DNA from: an uncultured Bacteroidales bacterium | GTDB taxonomy: Bacteria; Bacteroidota; Bacteroidia; Bacteroidales; Muribaculaceae | NCBI GenBank assembly: GCA_945828175.1 | Contig: CALZQD010000085.1 | Coordinates: forward strand, 1 to 7,051 | Reading direction: 5' to 3' | Length of the DNA: 7,051 nt | Shown: positions 1 through 6,595 of the stretch, piece after piece | Layout: every line of letters begins with the position of its first letter | How positions within the stretch are numbered: position 1 is the first letter of the stretch | The notes under the pieces: model-generated | Told to the model about the DNA's origin: nothing | Database searches by the model: none | The model's input: only the letters and a program-made list of their open reading frames with translations | Program-made: the position numbers and the translations under genes

Positions 1-22
1 GTTGCATCACAGTGCTTTAGCT

Positions 23-42
23 GCGAGGGTTGAAACCCTCGC
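23..42. repeat. Inverted repeat / hairpin GCGAGGGT-TGAA-ACCCTCGC
   Basis: Eight perfectly paired bases (23-30 with 35-42) enclose a TGAA tetraloop. Neither side is followed by a T-run (GCTCC after it on the plus strand, GCAGCTAAAG on the minus strand), so it is a poor intrinsic terminator. It could be part of a dispersed intergenic repeat, a Rho-type stop or an RNA-processing site for the gene to the left. Confidence 0.6.
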
Positions 43-75
43 TCCATACGACCTCTATACGGCGGCGAGGAGGAG

Positions 76-127
76 AGCGAGGCCGCACTTTAATAGCTTA
101 GGCTAATAGGCTTTGATTGGCCTCGCT
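76..127. repeat. Long-loop inverted repeat AGCGAGGCC / GGCCTCGCT
   Basis: Nine-base arms at 76-84 and 119-127 are exact reverse complements around a 34-base AT-richer interior. That interior can fold a small inner stem, TAGC (94-97) with GCTA (102-105). The layout resembles a small structured RNA or palindromic intergenic element, but there is no further support. Confidence 0.5.
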
Positions 128-151
128 GAAGCTCGGAGTAGGGACAAAAAT

Positions 152-190
152 CTTCTGTCCTTCTGCCCTTATGCCTTCTGTTCTTGATTG
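152..190. repeat. Imperfect octamer tandem repeat (CTTCTGYY-like), about 5 units
   Basis: The stretch parses as CTTCTGTC, CTTCTGCC, CTTATGC, CTTCTGTT and CTTGATTG, with one unit a base short. It abuts the heptamer array and shares its last base with it. The units are diverged, so this looks like an older slippage tract than its neighbour. Confidence 0.65.
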
Positions 191-231
191 TGCATTGTGC
201 ATTGTGCATTGTGCATTGTGCATTGTGCATT
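190..231. repeat. Heptamer tandem repeat, GTGCATT x 6
   Basis: Six perfect head-to-tail copies of GTGCATT (AATGCAC on the minus strand) fill 42 bp with no mismatch. Each unit carries the self-complementary core TGCA. The array sits between the octamer tract and the terminator of the oxidoreductase operon, outside any gene. Perfect copies suggest recent slippage or strong homogenisation, so copy number may vary between strains. No function is shown. Confidence 0.97.
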
Positions 232-251
232 GCTGCGGGGGCGGAAAAGGT

Positions 252-286
252 CGAGGCTGCGCCGAATGGTGGTTGGCGCAGCCTCG
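252..286 (-). terminator. Rho-independent-like terminator of the oxidoreductase operon
   Basis: A perfect 12-bp GC-rich stem, CGAGGCTGCGCC (252-263) with GGCGCAGCCTCG (275-286), closes an 11-base loop. It begins 30 bp past the gamma stop codon in the direction of transcription. On the minus strand it is followed by ACCTTTTCC, so the U-run is short (four T). The position and stem strength make it the best candidate for the operon end. Because the stem is symmetric it could also serve an unseen plus-strand gene, though none is present here. Confidence 0.72.
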
Positions 287-316
287 GGAGTTGAGGTATT
301 TTGGTGGAATGTTGTG

Positions 317-850
317 TCAGACGAGCGACATGCCGCGGTTGATGGCCTCTTCGTTGAGGGGGATGAGGTTGTGATGGCGCTCGGGGAGGGTCTTTTTGAG
401 GCCTTTGATGACGGCTTCGACCGAGACGATGGGGCGCTTCTTGAGGAGGGCGCCGAGGAGTATCATGTTATAGGTCTTGGCGTTGTTCATCTCGATGGCG
501 GCTGTCATGGCGTCGATGGCGACGATGGTGATGTCGGTGCGCTCGGGCTGACGGTGGATGCTCGAGGGGTCGTAGATGAGTGTGCCGCCGGGTTTTACTT
601 TGTTCTCGAATTTGTCGAGGCTCTGCTGGTTGAGGAGCACGGCTGTGTCGTAGCTGTCGAGCACGGGTGAGCTGATGGGGCTGTCACTGACGATGACGGT
701 GACGTTGGCTGTGCCGCCGCGCTGTTCGGGACCGTAGCTGGGCATCCATGTCACTTCGAGTCCGCTCATGAGTCCGGCGTAGGCGAGGATTTTGCCCATC
801 GAGAGTACGCCTTGGCCGCCGAATCCGGCTATAAGTATTTCTTCTTTCAT
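317..850 (-). CDS. 2-oxoacid:ferredoxin oxidoreductase gamma subunit
   Basis: 177 residues, the normal size for the separate gamma subunit (VorC/KorC/PorC type; pyruvate/ketoisovalerate oxidoreductase gamma domain). It shows the Gly-rich GFGGQG motif (9-14) after a beta strand, then MPSYGPEQRGGTANV (36-50), both hallmarks of the family. In related enzymes this domain takes part in coenzyme A binding. It is the last gene of the operon and starts 2 bp after the beta stop, so it is almost surely translated from the same mRNA. Its stop (TCA on the plus strand, 317-319) is followed 30 bp later by a strong hairpin. The operon has no acyl-CoA ligase or phosphotransferase next to it that would indicate the fate of the acyl-CoA. 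Confidence 0.94.
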   Translation of the reverse strand: MKEEILIAGFGGQGVLSMGKILAYAGLMSGLEVTWMPSYGPEQRGGTANVTVIVSDSPISSPVLDSYDTAVLLNQQSLDKFENKVKPGGTLIYDPSSIHRQPERTDITIVAIDAMTAAIEMNNAKTYNMILLGALLKKRPIVSVEAVIKGLKKTLPERHHNLIPLNEEAINRGMSLV

Positions 851-852
851 GA

Positions 853-1617
853 CTAATCGATATTTTTAAGGTCGCCCAGGGGGTATTTTTCAAACATATG
901 TTCGGCCATCCACAGGTTTGACTGTGCGGGAGTCAGTTTCCAGCCTGAGTTGCAGGTCGAGACGATTTCGACGACTGAGGTGCCTTTCTTAGCCACTGCG
1001 TTGGCAAAGGCTTTCTTGAGGGCGCTCTTTGCTTTTCTGACGGCGGCGGGGGTGTGGACTGCCTGGCGGGTGACGTAGCATGTGCCATCGAGTGTGGCGA
1101 GGATGTCAGACATCTTTATCGGGTAGCCGTTGAGGGCGGCGGTGCGGCCGTAGGGTGTGGTGGCTGTTTTCTGTCCGAGGAGGGTCGTCGGGGCCATTTG
1201 GCCGCCTGTCATGCCGTAGATGGCGTTGTTGATGAAGATGATGACGATGTTCTCGCCGCGGTTGGCGGCGTGGATTGTCTCGGCTGTGCCTATTGCGGCG
1301 AGGTCGCCGTCGCCCTGATACGTGAAGACGACGTTACCCGGATTGAGGCGGCTCATCGCTGTGGCGACGGCAGGTGCGCGTCCGTGGGCGGCTTCGACCC
1401 AGTCGACGTCGATGTAGTTGTAGGCGAAGACGGCGCATCCGACAGGCGCGACGCCGACGGCACGTTCGGCAAGGTCCATTTCGTCGAGCACCTCGGCTAT
1501 GAGGCGGTGGACGACGCCGTGACTGCAGCCGGGACAGTAGTGGGTTATGTTGTCGGTCAGAAGCCGGGGGCGTTCATAGACGACTGTGCCGGCTTTTATG
1601 ATATCTTCTTTTTTCAT
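853..1617 (-). CDS. 2-oxoacid:ferredoxin oxidoreductase beta subunit (TPP-binding)
   Basis: 254 residues. It binds thiamine diphosphate through the motif GDGD (102-105) followed by INN (129-131), then the AIYGMTGGQMAPTT stretch (132-145) typical of this subunit. Four cysteines, C28 and C31 (CPGC), C61 (VGCAVF) and C222 (STCNSG), have the spacing expected for the proximal [4Fe-4S] cluster of beta subunits in this enzyme family; that ligand assignment is inferred. The protein carries the decarboxylation site together with alpha and hands electrons to the delta ferredoxin, releasing acyl-CoA and CO2. Related names are VorA, KorB and PorB. ATG at 1615-1617 overlaps the alpha stop (ATGA). The TAG stop at 853-855 is 2 bp from the gamma ATG. 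Confidence 0.94.
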   Translation of the reverse strand: MKKEDIIKAGTVVYERPRLLTDNITHYCPGCSHGVVHRLIAEVLDEMDLAERAVGVAPVGCAVFAYNYIDVDWVEAAHGRAPAVATAMSRLNPGNVVFTYQGDGDLAAIGTAETIHAANRGENIVIIFINNAIYGMTGGQMAPTTLLGQKTATTPYGRTAALNGYPIKMSDILATLDGTCYVTRQAVHTPAAVRKAKSALKKAFANAVAKKGTSVVEIVSTCNSGWKLTPAQSNLWMAEHMFEKYPLGDLKNID

Positions 1618-2699
1618 TTTTCCCTGAAGTTTTGGTTAAACGCTTCGATGACTTCTGTGGGATTGGGGACGATGCCGCCCATGCGGCCGAAGTGGCGCAC
1701 GGGTACGCGGCCTTCGACGGCGAGACGGACGTCTTCGATCATCTGTCCGGCGTTGAGTTCGACGACGAGGATGCCTTTGACCTGATGCGAGAGCTCGGCG
1801 ATGCGTTCGGTCGGGAAGGGCCAGAGGGTGATGGGACGCAACAGGCCGATCTTGATGCCGGCCTCGCGGGCTTCTTCGATGGCTTTGAGGCAGATGCGGG
1901 CTACCGAGCCGAAGGCGACGATGAGGTATTCGGCGTCGTCGGTGTGCGATTCTTTATAGCGTACTTCGTTGCGGGTGATGAGGTCGTATGTCTCCTGGAA
2001 GCGGATGTTGTTTTCTTCCATTTTGTGTGACTCGAGCTCGAGCGAGGTGACGACGTTGCGGTGCCCGCGTCCGTGGCGGCCTGTGGTGGCCCAGGGACAC
2101 TGGAGGGCAATCTCTTCGTCGGTGCGGCGCGGACGGAAGGGGGGCAGGACGACTTTCTCCATCATCTGCCCGACGATGCCGTCGGCGAGTATCATCGCGG
2201 GGTTGCGGTATTTGAATGCGAGGTCAAAGCCGAGGCCGACGAAATCGGCCATTTCCTGAACTGTCGCGGGGGCGAGGACGATGAGGTGGTAGTCGCCGTG
2301 GCCGCCGCCTTTAGTGGCCTGGAAATAGTCGGCCTGCGAGGGCTGAATCGTGCCGAGGCCGGGGCCGCCGCGCATTACGTTGATTATCAGTGCGGGCAGC
2401 TCTGATGCCGCGATATATGATATGCCTTCCTGCTTAAGGCTGACGCCGGGGCTCGACGACGATGTCATGACAGCTTTGCCCGAAGCGGCGCCGCCGTAGA
2501 CCATGTTGATGGCTGCGACCTCGCTTTCGGCCTGAAGCACGACCATGCCGGTCGTTTCCCACGGCATCTCGGCCTCGAGGGTCTCGAGAATCTCAGACTG
2601 GGGAGTGATGGGATAGCCGAAGTATGCGTCGACGCCGTAGCGGATGGCGGCGTGGGCGATGGCTTCGTTGCCCTTCATCAATCTTACTTCTTCTTCCAT
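1614..2699 (-). CDS. vorB: 2-oxoacid:ferredoxin oxidoreductase alpha subunit (VorB/KorA-like)
   Basis: 361 residues from ATG at 2697-2699. It is the pyrimidine-binding half of the TPP enzyme. Visible family marks are the GNEAIAHAAIRYG start (10-22), YPITPQSE (29-36, substrate-side loop), QAESE (56-60), the Gly-rich GGPGLGTIQPSQADYFQ (111-127) and GGGHGDYH (131-138). A C-terminal domain (about 256-345) has VAFGSVARIC and VVELNAGQM. The frame stays open upstream to 2831, but that 44-residue extension is Ser/Thr/Pro-rich, lies antiparallel to nothing conserved, and would overlap the ferredoxin gene by 107 bp. The start at 2699 gives the usual family N-terminus. Its TGA overlaps the beta ATG by 4 bases (1614-1617), implying translational coupling. 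Bacteroidales orthologues are commonly named VorB (3-methyl-2-oxobutanoate) or KorA (2-oxoglutarate); the sequence alone does not decide the substrate, so the symbol is provisional. Confidence 0.9.
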   Translation of the reverse strand: MEEEVRLMKGNEAIAHAAIRYGVDAYFGYPITPQSEILETLEAEMPWETTGMVVLQAESEVAAINMVYGGAASGKAVMTSSSSPGVSLKQEGISYIAASELPALIINVMRGGPGLGTIQPSQADYFQATKGGGHGDYHLIVLAPATVQEMADFVGLGFDLAFKYRNPAMILADGIVGQMMEKVVLPPFRPRRTDEEIALQCPWATTGRHGRGHRNVVTSLELESHKMEENNIRFQETYDLITRNEVRYKESHTDDAEYLIVAFGSVARICLKAIEEAREAGIKIGLLRPITLWPFPTERIAELSHQVKGILVVELNAGQMIEDVRLAVEGRVPVRHFGRMGGIVPNPTEVIEAFNQNFREK

Positions 2700-2724
2700 T
2701 ATGGTTGCGATTATAGAATTTGTT

Positions 2725-2961
2725 TTAATTGTTGTCGCAGACGAGGCGGTATACTGTGAAACATCCGTCGGGGCAGACAGCGGCGCACGAGGCGCAGCCG
2801 ATGCAGGCGTCGGGGTTCTTGTCATAGGCATAGTGATAGCCGCGGTCGTTGACTTCTTTGGGCTGGAGTTCGAGCACGTCGGCCGGACATGCGACGACGC
2901 AGAGGTCGCATCCTTTGCAGCGGTTGATGTCTATGACGACGGCTCCTTTGATTTTTGCCAT
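2725..2961 (-). CDS. 2-oxoacid:ferredoxin oxidoreductase delta subunit, 2x[4Fe-4S] ferredoxin
   Basis: 78 residues with two classical cluster motifs, CxxCxxCxxxCP: C15, C18, C21, C25 and C53, C56, C59, C63. These bind two [4Fe-4S] clusters that carry electrons from the catalytic beta subunit to external ferredoxin. Two further cysteines, C67 and C75, are outside the motifs. It is the first gene of the operon, about 50 bases after the predicted transcription start, and alpha begins 25 bp beyond its stop. In heterotetrameric oxidoreductases this small protein is the delta subunit (VorD/KorD/PorD type), and the context supports that over a free ferredoxin. ATG at 2959-2961 places the first Cys motif at the expected distance from the N-terminus. 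Confidence 0.93.
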   Translation of the reverse strand: MAKIKGAVVIDINRCKGCDLCVVACPADVLELQPKEVNDRGYHYAYDKNPDACIGCASCAAVCPDGCFTVYRLVCDNN

Positions 2962-3016
2962 AGTAGGTTTCTCTGTTTATTTCGTTTTCCGATAAAGCAA
3001 AATTAATGAAAAAATG

Positions 3017-3048
3017 CAAAGATATGAAACTTTAACAATATGTTAACC
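3017..3048 (-). promoter_or_regulatory. Predicted Bacteroidota-type promoter of the oxidoreductase operon
   Basis: On the minus strand the octamer TATCTTTG (3017-3024) matches the Bacteroidota -7 consensus TAnnTTTG perfectly. The expected -33 TTTG about 20 bases upstream is poor: GGTT at 3045-3048. Transcription would begin near 3008-3012, giving a 5' leader of about 50 bases before the ferredoxin ATG at 2959-2961. The leader ends in an A-rich stretch (ACAGAGAAACCTACT) with no Shine-Dalgarno sequence, which is normal for this phylum. The exact start of transcription is inferred. Confidence 0.65.
3032..3046. promoter_or_regulatory. Perfect palindrome TTAACA-ATA-TGTTAA in the promoter spacer (possible operator)
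   Basis: Two 6-bp arms (3032-3037 and 3041-3046) are exact reverse complements around a 3-base centre. The site lies between the predicted -33 and -7 elements, where a bound dimeric regulator would block RNA polymerase. No regulator gene is in the window, so the binding protein is unknown. An AT-rich sequence of this size can also give such a palindrome by chance. Confidence 0.4.
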
Positions 3049-3085
3049 TTTGGCACACGCGCGCCCACAATGTGCAGTCAGCGGG

Positions 3086-4918
3086 TCAGCGGCCGACCGA
3101 CTGCATTTCGACGAGATGCTTGTAGTAGCCGTCGCGGGCGATGAGCTCGTCGTGTGTGCCGCTCTCGACGATGCGGCCTTCGTTCATGACGCAGATCATC
3201 GTGGCGTTGCGTATCGTCGACAGACGGTGGGCGATGACGATGGTCGTGCGGTCTTTCATCAGTCGGTCGAGAGCCTGCTGGACAAGGTGTTCGCTCTCGC
3301 TGTCGAGGGCCGACGTGGCTTCGTCGAGGATGAGGATGGGCGGGTTCTTGAGTATCGCGCGGGCTATCGACAGGCGCTGGCGCTGGCCGCCCGAGAGGCG
3401 GCATCCGCGGTCGCCGATCATCGTGTCGTAGCCGTTCTCAGAGGCGACGATAAACTCGTGGGCGTTGGCGATTTTGGCTGCGGCGATGACGTCTTCGGTC
3501 GTGGCGTTGTCGACGCCGAAGGTGATGTTGTTGTAGAAGGTGTCGTTGAAGAGGATGGCCTCCTGGTTGACGTTGCCCATGAGCCGGCGCAGGTCGTGGA
3601 CGCGGAAGCGGCGTATGTCTTCGCCGTCGATTTCGACGCTGCCCTTGTCGGTGTCGTAGAATCGCGGCAGCAGGTCGGCGAGGGTCGACTTGCCCGACCC
3701 CGACTGGCCGACGAGCGCCACGGTCGAGCCGGCGGGTATCGTCAGGCTGACGTCGTGGATGACCTCGTTGGTGCCATAGCTGAACGAGACGTTACGGTAT
3801 TCGATGGCTTTCTTGAGCTTGGGCGCGGGCAGCGGCTCGGCGGGGTCCTTGATGGGATTGTCGGTCGAGAGTATCTTGTCGATGCGCTCCATCGAGGCGA
3901 GGCCCTTCTGAATCGAGTAGGCGGCCTTCGAGAGGTCTTTGGCCGGGTTGAGGATGTTGTAGAAGGTTATCATATAATAGATGAACGACGCGGCGCTCAT
4001 CTCGGTGTGGCCCGACAGGATAAGGCTGCCGCCGAACCACAGCACCAGCGATACGGCTATCGTTCCGAGGAACTCGCTCATCGGGTGGGCGAGGGCCTGT
4101 CGGCGGGCGACGCTGTTCGACAGACGGCGGAAGACCTCGTTCTCGCGGTGGAAACGGGTGATTACCTTGGCTTCGGCGTTGAAGGCCTTGATGATTCTGA
4201 GTCCGCCGAGGGTTTCCTCGATGTTAGACATCAGCACGCCCCACTGGTTCTGCCCGGCGAGCGACTTCTGCTTGAGGCGCTTGCCGACACGGCCCATGAC
4301 GTATCCGGCCACGGGCAGCAGGATGAAGACGAATATCGTCAGCTGCCATGAGATGACGAGCATCATCGAGATGCAGGCGATGATCATCACGGGATTCTTG
4401 AACATCATGTCGAGCGAGGCCATCACCGACGACTCGATTTCGGCGACGTCGCCGCTCATGCGCGCCATCACGTCGCCTTTGCGCTCAGCGGTGAAGAACG
4501 AGATCGGCAGCGCCGTAATCTTGTCGTAGACATAGTTGCGCAGGTCGCGCACGATGCCCGAGCGCAGCGGCACCATGAAATATGAGCTGAGATATGATGT
4601 GCCTGTCTTCAGACCTGTCATCACAATCAGCAGGAGAGCGAGAATCGCGAGGGTCCACTCGGGTCCGACCGAGGCGATAGACTCCTGGGTATAATAATAG
4701 AAGTTGTTGACGACGACGTCTTTGATATTCGCCGAGCCGGGCGCCATATATACATATGTGGCCTCCTTGACCTTGAAGAGCATCTCGAGAATCGGGATGA
4801 CGAGGGCGAAGGAGAAGAGTGTCAGCAGCGCCGAGAGGATATTGAAGATGATGTTGAGCGCGAGGTACTTCTTATAGGGAGGTACGAATCGTCTCAGGAC
4901 TTTGAAAAAATCGTTCAT
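3086..4918 (-). CDS. MsbA-type ABC exporter half-transporter (fused TMD-NBD)
   Basis: 610 residues, the normal size for a type IV (B-family) exporter half-transporter that works as a homodimer in the inner membrane. The N-terminal membrane domain has hydrophobic segments near 20-45, 88-112, two between about 176 and 207, 284-303 and 307-325. The nucleotide-binding domain starts near 371. It shows Walker A GQSGSGKST (404-412), Q-loop Q452, signature LSGGQ (508-512), Walker B ILILDE (528-533, catalytic E533), a D-loop SALD (536-539) and switch H564, so it looks catalytically intact. No C39 peptidase domain precedes the membrane part, so it is not a peptidase-containing bacteriocin exporter. Substrate is unknown: lipid A/lipid (MsbA-like), drug or peptide are all possible. 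It lies 27 bp after the C69 peptidase gene. The stop at 3086 is followed by the 124-bp gap holding the promoter of the next operon. ATG at 4916-4918 gives a typical N-terminus with an amphipathic lead-in. Confidence 0.95.
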   Translation of the reverse strand: MNDFFKVLRRFVPPYKKYLALNIIFNILSALLTLFSFALVIPILEMLFKVKEATYVYMAPGSANIKDVVVNNFYYYTQESIASVGPEWTLAILALLLIVMTGLKTGTSYLSSYFMVPLRSGIVRDLRNYVYDKITALPISFFTAERKGDVMARMSGDVAEIESSVMASLDMMFKNPVMIIACISMMLVISWQLTIFVFILLPVAGYVMGRVGKRLKQKSLAGQNQWGVLMSNIEETLGGLRIIKAFNAEAKVITRFHRENEVFRRLSNSVARRQALAHPMSEFLGTIAVSLVLWFGGSLILSGHTEMSAASFIYYMITFYNILNPAKDLSKAAYSIQKGLASMERIDKILSTDNPIKDPAEPLPAPKLKKAIEYRNVSFSYGTNEVIHDVSLTIPAGSTVALVGQSGSGKSTLADLLPRFYDTDKGSVEIDGEDIRRFRVHDLRRLMGNVNQEAILFNDTFYNNITFGVDNATTEDVIAAAKIANAHEFIVASENGYDTMIGDRGCRLSGGQRQRLSIARAILKNPPILILDEATSALDSESEHLVQQALDRLMKDRTTIVIAHRLSTIRNATMICVMNEGRIVESGTHDELIARDGYYKHLVEMQSVGR

Positions 4919-4945
4919 CTGCGGTGTTGGTTTCTGTGATACTGA

Positions 4946-6589
4946 TTACTGTGCGGGTTCGTTGACCTTGAGCCGCTCGCCGGCGTCGTCGACGATAGAG
5001 CGGAAGTAGCGCTCGTTGTAGCCGCCGAAGACGGGCTGCACGGGCATGCCGTCGGGCGTGCGGGCAAAGCCCTTATCGTCTTCTTTCTTGATGTTGCCGT
5101 CGAGGTATTTGACCAGGAGGTAGTCGCCGAGGTTCTTGTAGTCGGCCGTGGCCTTGGCGGTCCAGTAGTTTGTCACCTCGGCCAGACGGTTTTGGGCCGC
5201 GCTGTAGTCGAGCGGGGCGATTTCTGTCGCTGCTTTGGCAACGGCCTCGCCGATACCGTCCTCGAGGCCGCCCTGCACGCGGCGGATGTCGCCGATCATC
5301 TGCGAGTAGCGGTTATAGGCCTGGTTGGCGACGTAGTTGTTGGTCCAGAACATGGCGTCCCACGAAATCGTGTACATGTCGCCGTTGCCGTGGGCGAGCT
5401 GGTGCGGCGCCTCGGGCGTAGAGTTGAAGACGGGTACATAGACGCATGTATTGGCGTCGTCGACGCCGAACCAGAGGATGCCGCGCATGGCGTCGTGTCG
5501 CCCGTCGTTGATCGAGGCTACGAACGAGAAGCCGGTCTGCTGTGTGGCGATGGCGCGCTCGTGGGTGTATTCGACCGAGTCGACGGTGAATGTCATCGGG
5601 CGCCAGCGGTAGGGCACCTCGAAGGGGCCTGCGCCGATGTCTTTGGTCATGTCGAGCGGAGTGTCCTCGAAGTGGTCGCGCATCATCCATTTGAGGTCGG
5701 TGTCGGTGAGCTTTCTGTCGGGCTTGACCCAGACGGGCAGCGGCTCGCCCTCGGCCTTCATGATCCAGGGCAGGTAGCTGTCGACGCCGCCCGAGGTGAA
5801 GCGGTTGAAATAGCTCCAGACGCGGGCGTCGCAGCCGCGGACGGCGCCGAAGTCGGTGATGGCGTAGGCGCGCGAGAAGCTGAAGTCGCTGTCTTTGCCG
5901 TCGAAGTAGCCCTTCGAGCGTGCGAAGCTGATGACGTCGGGCGAATAGAGTGTCTCGGGGTCGTTGAGCGGGAACTGATGGATGCGCGAGTGGTTGGCGT
6001 GGCCCGAGATGTAGCCGTCGGGCACGCGTCGGGCGACCCAGACGGCGCCCTTGTCGTCGGCGCCCTTGCCGACGAGCTCCATGATCCAGACTTCGTTGGC
6101 GTCGGCAATCGAGAACGATTCGCCCTCGGAGGCGTAGCCGTAGTCGCGGACGAGGCCCGTCATGACGTCGATGGCCTCGCGGGCAGTGCGGGCGCGCTCG
6201 AGGGTGATGTATATGAGCGAGCCGTAGTCGATGAGGCCCGAGCCGGCGAGCTCGTGGCGGCCGCCCCAGGTGCTTTCGGCGATGGTGAGGCCGTGTTCGT
6301 TCATGTTGCCGATGGTGGCGTAGGTATGTGCTATTTCGGGGATTTCGCCGAGATAGCGGCCTGAGTCCCAGTCGATGACGCGACGCATGGCTCCGGGTGC
6401 GTGGTCGGCAGCGGGGCGGTTGTAGAGTTCGCCGTAGAGTGTATGGCTGTCGGCGGCATAGGTTATCATGGCGCTGCCGTCGGCGGTGGCGCCGGGGGTG
6501 GCGATGAGGCTTGTGCAGGCGTCGGCGCCTGTCGGCGCGAGGGCCGCGGCCAAAGCGAGAAATGAGAGTCGTTGAATCAGCTTTTTCAT
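4946..6589 (-). CDS. Secreted C69-family dipeptidase (PepD-like Ntn hydrolase)
   Basis: 547 residues. Residues 1-24 form a signal peptide: KK at 2-3, a hydrophobic stretch at about 8-18, and an Ala-Asp-Ala end. C25 follows immediately and is then the first mature residue (ACTSLIA). In peptidase family C69 (PepD-like) an N-terminal Cys is the nucleophile of an Ntn-hydrolase fold, so export and activation appear to be the same cleavage. Further family-like stretches are ADGSAMITYAADSH (35-49), GNMNEHGLTIAEST (94-107), the region around SIADANEVWIMELVGKG (160-176), and GHANHSRI (196-203). The -2 Asp argues against a lipoprotein box. The predicted place is the periplasm or outside the cell, cleaving dipeptides or short peptides; the substrate is unknown. 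It is somewhat longer than the lactobacillal dipeptidase A enzymes. It starts 6 bp after the nuclease stop and ends 27 bp before the ABC exporter gene. No independent promoter fits upstream, so it is probably translated from a shared mRNA. Confidence 0.92.
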   Translation of the reverse strand: MKKLIQRLSFLALAAALAPTGADACTSLIATPGATADGSAMITYAADSHTLYGELYNRPAADHAPGAMRRVIDWDSGRYLGEIPEIAHTYATIGNMNEHGLTIAESTWGGRHELAGSGLIDYGSLIYITLERARTAREAIDVMTGLVRDYGYASEGESFSIADANEVWIMELVGKGADDKGAVWVARRVPDGYISGHANHSRIHQFPLNDPETLYSPDVISFARSKGYFDGKDSDFSFSRAYAITDFGAVRGCDARVWSYFNRFTSGGVDSYLPWIMKAEGEPLPVWVKPDRKLTDTDLKWMMRDHFEDTPLDMTKDIGAGPFEVPYRWRPMTFTVDSVEYTHERAIATQQTGFSFVASINDGRHDAMRGILWFGVDDANTCVYVPVFNSTPEAPHQLAHGNGDMYTISWDAMFWTNNYVANQAYNRYSQMIGDIRRVQGGLEDGIGEAVAKAATEIAPLDYSAAQNRLAEVTNYWTAKATADYKNLGDYLLVKYLDGNIKKEDDKGFARTPDGMPVQPVFGGYNERYFRSIVDDAGERLKVNEPAQ

Positions 6590-6595
6590 ATTGTT

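Larger units (their letters stand above)
1..316. other. Non-coding, repeat-rich intergenic region
   Basis: I find no credible gene here. The open frames present are short and low in complexity; the longest ones translate the heptamer repeat into Cys/Val/His runs. The stretch instead holds, left to right, an 8-bp hairpin (23-42), a long-loop inverted repeat (76-127), an imperfect octamer array (152-190), a perfect heptamer array (190-231) and the operon terminator (252-286). The neighbour to the left is outside the window. Confidence 0.75.
2962..3085 (-). other. AT-rich intergenic region between exporter gene and oxidoreductase operon
   Basis: This 124-bp gap is clearly AT-rich against the GC-rich genes around it. 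It carries the promoter of the oxidoreductase operon (see 3017-3048) and a perfect palindrome (3032-3046). For the exporter gene ending at 3086, only a weak 5-bp stem is seen (GCACA at 3053-3057 with TGTGC at 3071-3075, 13-base loop) and no T-run. I therefore do not call an intrinsic terminator for that gene, and read-through into the oxidoreductase operon is possible. Confidence 0.7.

Noticed and set aside
107..115. Plus-strand -7 promoter element TAGGCTTTG
   Set aside because: It has one base too many between TA and TTTG, lacks a -33 partner, and no plus-strand gene follows.
190..231. CRISPR-like array
   Set aside because: The units are 7 bp with no spacers, and no cas genes are present. 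It is a simple tandem repeat.
117..670. Plus-strand open frames across the repeat arrays
   Set aside because: Their sequence comes from translating the heptamer array (CIVHCAL-type repeats) and the antisense of the gamma subunit; there is no domain or start context.
2700..2831. 44-residue N-terminal extension of the alpha subunit
   Set aside because: It overlaps the ferredoxin gene, has Ser/Thr/Pro/Ala-rich composition and does not look like the family. The internal ATG at 2697-2699 gives a normal N-terminus 25 bp after the ferredoxin stop.
3053..3075. Terminator for the ABC exporter gene
   Set aside because: Only a 5-bp stem with a 13-base loop and no T-run on the minus strand; too weak to call.
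3050..4351. 433-codon plus-strand open frame opposite the ABC exporter gene
   Set aside because: It is antisense to a gene with every ABC motif intact. Its translation is Asp/Val/Glu/Arg-rich with no domain, as expected from GC-rich codons read backwards.
5192..6364. 390-codon plus-strand open frame opposite the C69 dipeptidase gene
   Set aside because: Same cause: repetitive Val/Asp/Gly/Ala composition, no recognisable motif, and the opposite strand encodes a complete enzyme with signal peptide.
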